This document shows positions 63,038 through 64,000 of a stretch of DNA of 64,000 bases, in pieces (the first letter of the stretch is position 1; the number at the start of each line of letters is the position of its first letter). The notes beneath the pieces were generated by a model. That model was not told the origin of the DNA. It did no database searches and saw only the letters and a list, made by a program, of their open reading frames with translations. The stretch covers positions 63,889-127,888 of the forward strand of contig JAHYYJ010000008.1 of assembly GCA_019425015.1 (NCBI GenBank), in the 5' to 3' direction. The DNA is from Collinsella sp. (GTDB lineage: Bacteria > Actinomycetota > Coriobacteriia > Coriobacteriales > Coriobacteriaceae). A program made the translations under genes and the position numbers.

Positions 63038-64000
63038 CTAGTGCTGTGCGACGACAACACCCAGGCCATCGGGGATGACGGCGACCTTGGCGTCGGCACC
63101 CTTCATCTCAAAGGCGAGCTTGAGCGCCTCCTCGAGGGTGTTGACCGGCGTCATGTGCATATCCTTGAGCATCTGGTGATCGCACAGGTCGGTAACCATG
63201 ATCACGGGGTGATGTGCCAGGATGCGAGCGAAAATCTGGCTCGTCCACTGGTCGGGCAGGGTCTCGTCCTTGGGACGATCGATGCAGGCGCGCTCAAACT
63301 CCGCCGGATCGTTGTCGGCGATGTTGTGATAGAAGCCCTCGCCGCCGTGACCGTCGGCACAACCAGCGACATCGATAATCACGCCACCCTCGGGAAGCGT
63401 GGCCTCGGCAGCGCACATGCCCTTCACGGCCTGGTAGATATTCTGGTCGAGCGGGTAGCCGCCGTTGGTGGTGATGGCGATCTCGCACTCGACGGGCTCA
63501 ACGCCGGCAAGGCTCTTCACGAACTCGCAGCCAGCCTCGTGCGCCTTGTGGATGTCGCCGGCAAAGGAGCCAATGACCTCGTGCTTGCCGTTGAGCACCA
63601 CGTTGAGCACAAAGGCAAGGTGGGCCATCTCAGCGGCGGCAAACATGTCCTCGCTCACGTGGTTGTGGCACAGGTTGCCGGCGCGCGAATGGGAATCGTT
63701 CACAAACTGGCCGTTGTGGTTGTACATGATGGTCTTGTAGCTGGCGATGCCAGGCAGGACGGACTTGCGGCTGCCAGAGAAACCGGCAAAGAAGTGCGGC
63801 TCAATGAAGCCCTCGGCAAGCAGCAGATCGCAATCGGCAGCAATCTTGTTGATGATGCACTCGCCACCAGAAGGCAGGGTGCCGATCTTTTTCATCATGC
63901 TGTCGTCAGTCGCGACGTGCATAACGATTTCCTCGTTGGCAACGATCTCCTCGCCATACTTGTTGACGAGCTCCTCGTGCGTCGACGGACGGTGCATACC
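63038..64000 (-). CDS. larA: Nickel-dependent lactate racemase LarA, 5' end outside window
   Basis: The last 320 or so residues of LarA, which interconverts D- and L-lactate with a nickel-pincer nucleotide. PHFFAGFSGSRKSVLPG has the Ni-ligand His and, ten residues later, the Lys that holds the cofactor covalently; a His 16 residues further (MYNHNGQ) matches the active-site His200 of the Lactobacillus enzyme. C-terminal TNGGYPLDQNIYQAVKG is conserved. The frame stays open to the window edge; family length of about 425 residues means roughly 100 residues are missing. Followed by larD; larB and larC1 are on the other strand. Confidence 0.93.
   Translation of the reverse strand, partial: GMHRPSTHEELVNKYGEEIVANEEIVMHVATDDSMMKKIGTLPSGGECIINKIAADCDLLLAEGFIEPHFFAGFSGSRKSVLPGIASYKTIMYNHNGQFVNDSHSRAGNLCHNHVSEDMFAAAEMAHLAFVLNVVLNGKHEVIGSFAGDIHKAHEAGCEFVKSLAGVEPVECEIAITTNGGYPLDQNIYQAVKGMCAAEATLPEGGVIIDVAGCADGHGGEGFYHNIADNDPAEFERACIDRPKDETLPDQWTSQIFARILAHHPVIMVTDLCDHQMLKDMHMTPVNTLEEALKLAFEMKGADAKVAVIPDGLGVVVAQH

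Overview
The window reads as a chromosomal segment of a high-GC Gram-positive gut actinobacterium of the Coriobacteriia, most likely Collinsella or a close relative. This rests on sortase-type pilins, a GlnR-like regulator beside glnA, a lar (lactate racemase) cluster, anaerobe-type feo iron uptake, a pectin-oligosaccharide locus and many short palindromic intergenic repeats. No database search was possible, so the genus is an inference. No rRNA, tRNA, CRISPR, transposase, integrase or phage gene was recognised.

Layout. 1-6.5 kb (minus): a sortase-pilus operon with a large choice-of-anchor-A tip adhesin, a second LPXTG-like pilin and a third pilin cut by the window edge. The adhesin is out of frame at a run of eight G on the coding strand. 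7-9.3 kb: HAD phosphatase and MFS transporter. 9.5-14.1 kb (minus): a beta-glucoside module of LicT-type antiterminator, PTS EIIBC and GH1 phospho-beta-glucosidase, with two RAT-like antiterminator sites. 14.3-17.5 kb: histidine phosphatase, a MoaC-MobB fusion and MoaA (molybdenum cofactor). 17.7-18.8 kb: a nuclease-like hypothetical gene flanked by two near-identical palindromes. 19-27.6 kb: MATE exporter and MerR regulator, ligA, an HtrA-type protease, an atypical OmpR-type regulator and glnA.

27.7-52.8 kb is a pectin/uronate catabolic region. KdgK and Eda form the lower pathway next to a divergent LacI regulator. KduD and an RpiB-like DhuI isomerase handle 4-deoxy uronates. GH105, SGNH esterase, pectinesterase-acetylesterase and GH28 trim pectin fragments. 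A GPH-type symporter imports them, and UxaC-UxaB-UxaA convert galacturonate to KDG. None of the glycan enzymes has a visible signal peptide, so oligogalacturonides are probably imported and finished in the cytoplasm. Paired TGAACGTTYA-type palindromes sit at three of the promoters and suggest a regulon controlled by the LacI protein at about 52 kb. Two redox genes (old-yellow-enzyme type and GltD type) and a TIM-barrel gene lie inside the locus with no assigned role.

52.9-56.3 kb: feoA-feoA-feoB and a Cys-rich Feo accessory protein. 56.5-59.6 kb: an HPr-like protein with Asp at the Ser46 position, aspS and serB. 59.7-64 kb: larB, larC1 and a TetR regulator on plus, facing larD and larA (cut by the window edge) on minus.

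A second layer is the intergenic DNA. At least four dispersed short palindrome families and a class of long-armed inverted repeats, several enclosing a terminator-like hairpin, occupy many of the gaps. They are the least explained part of the window.
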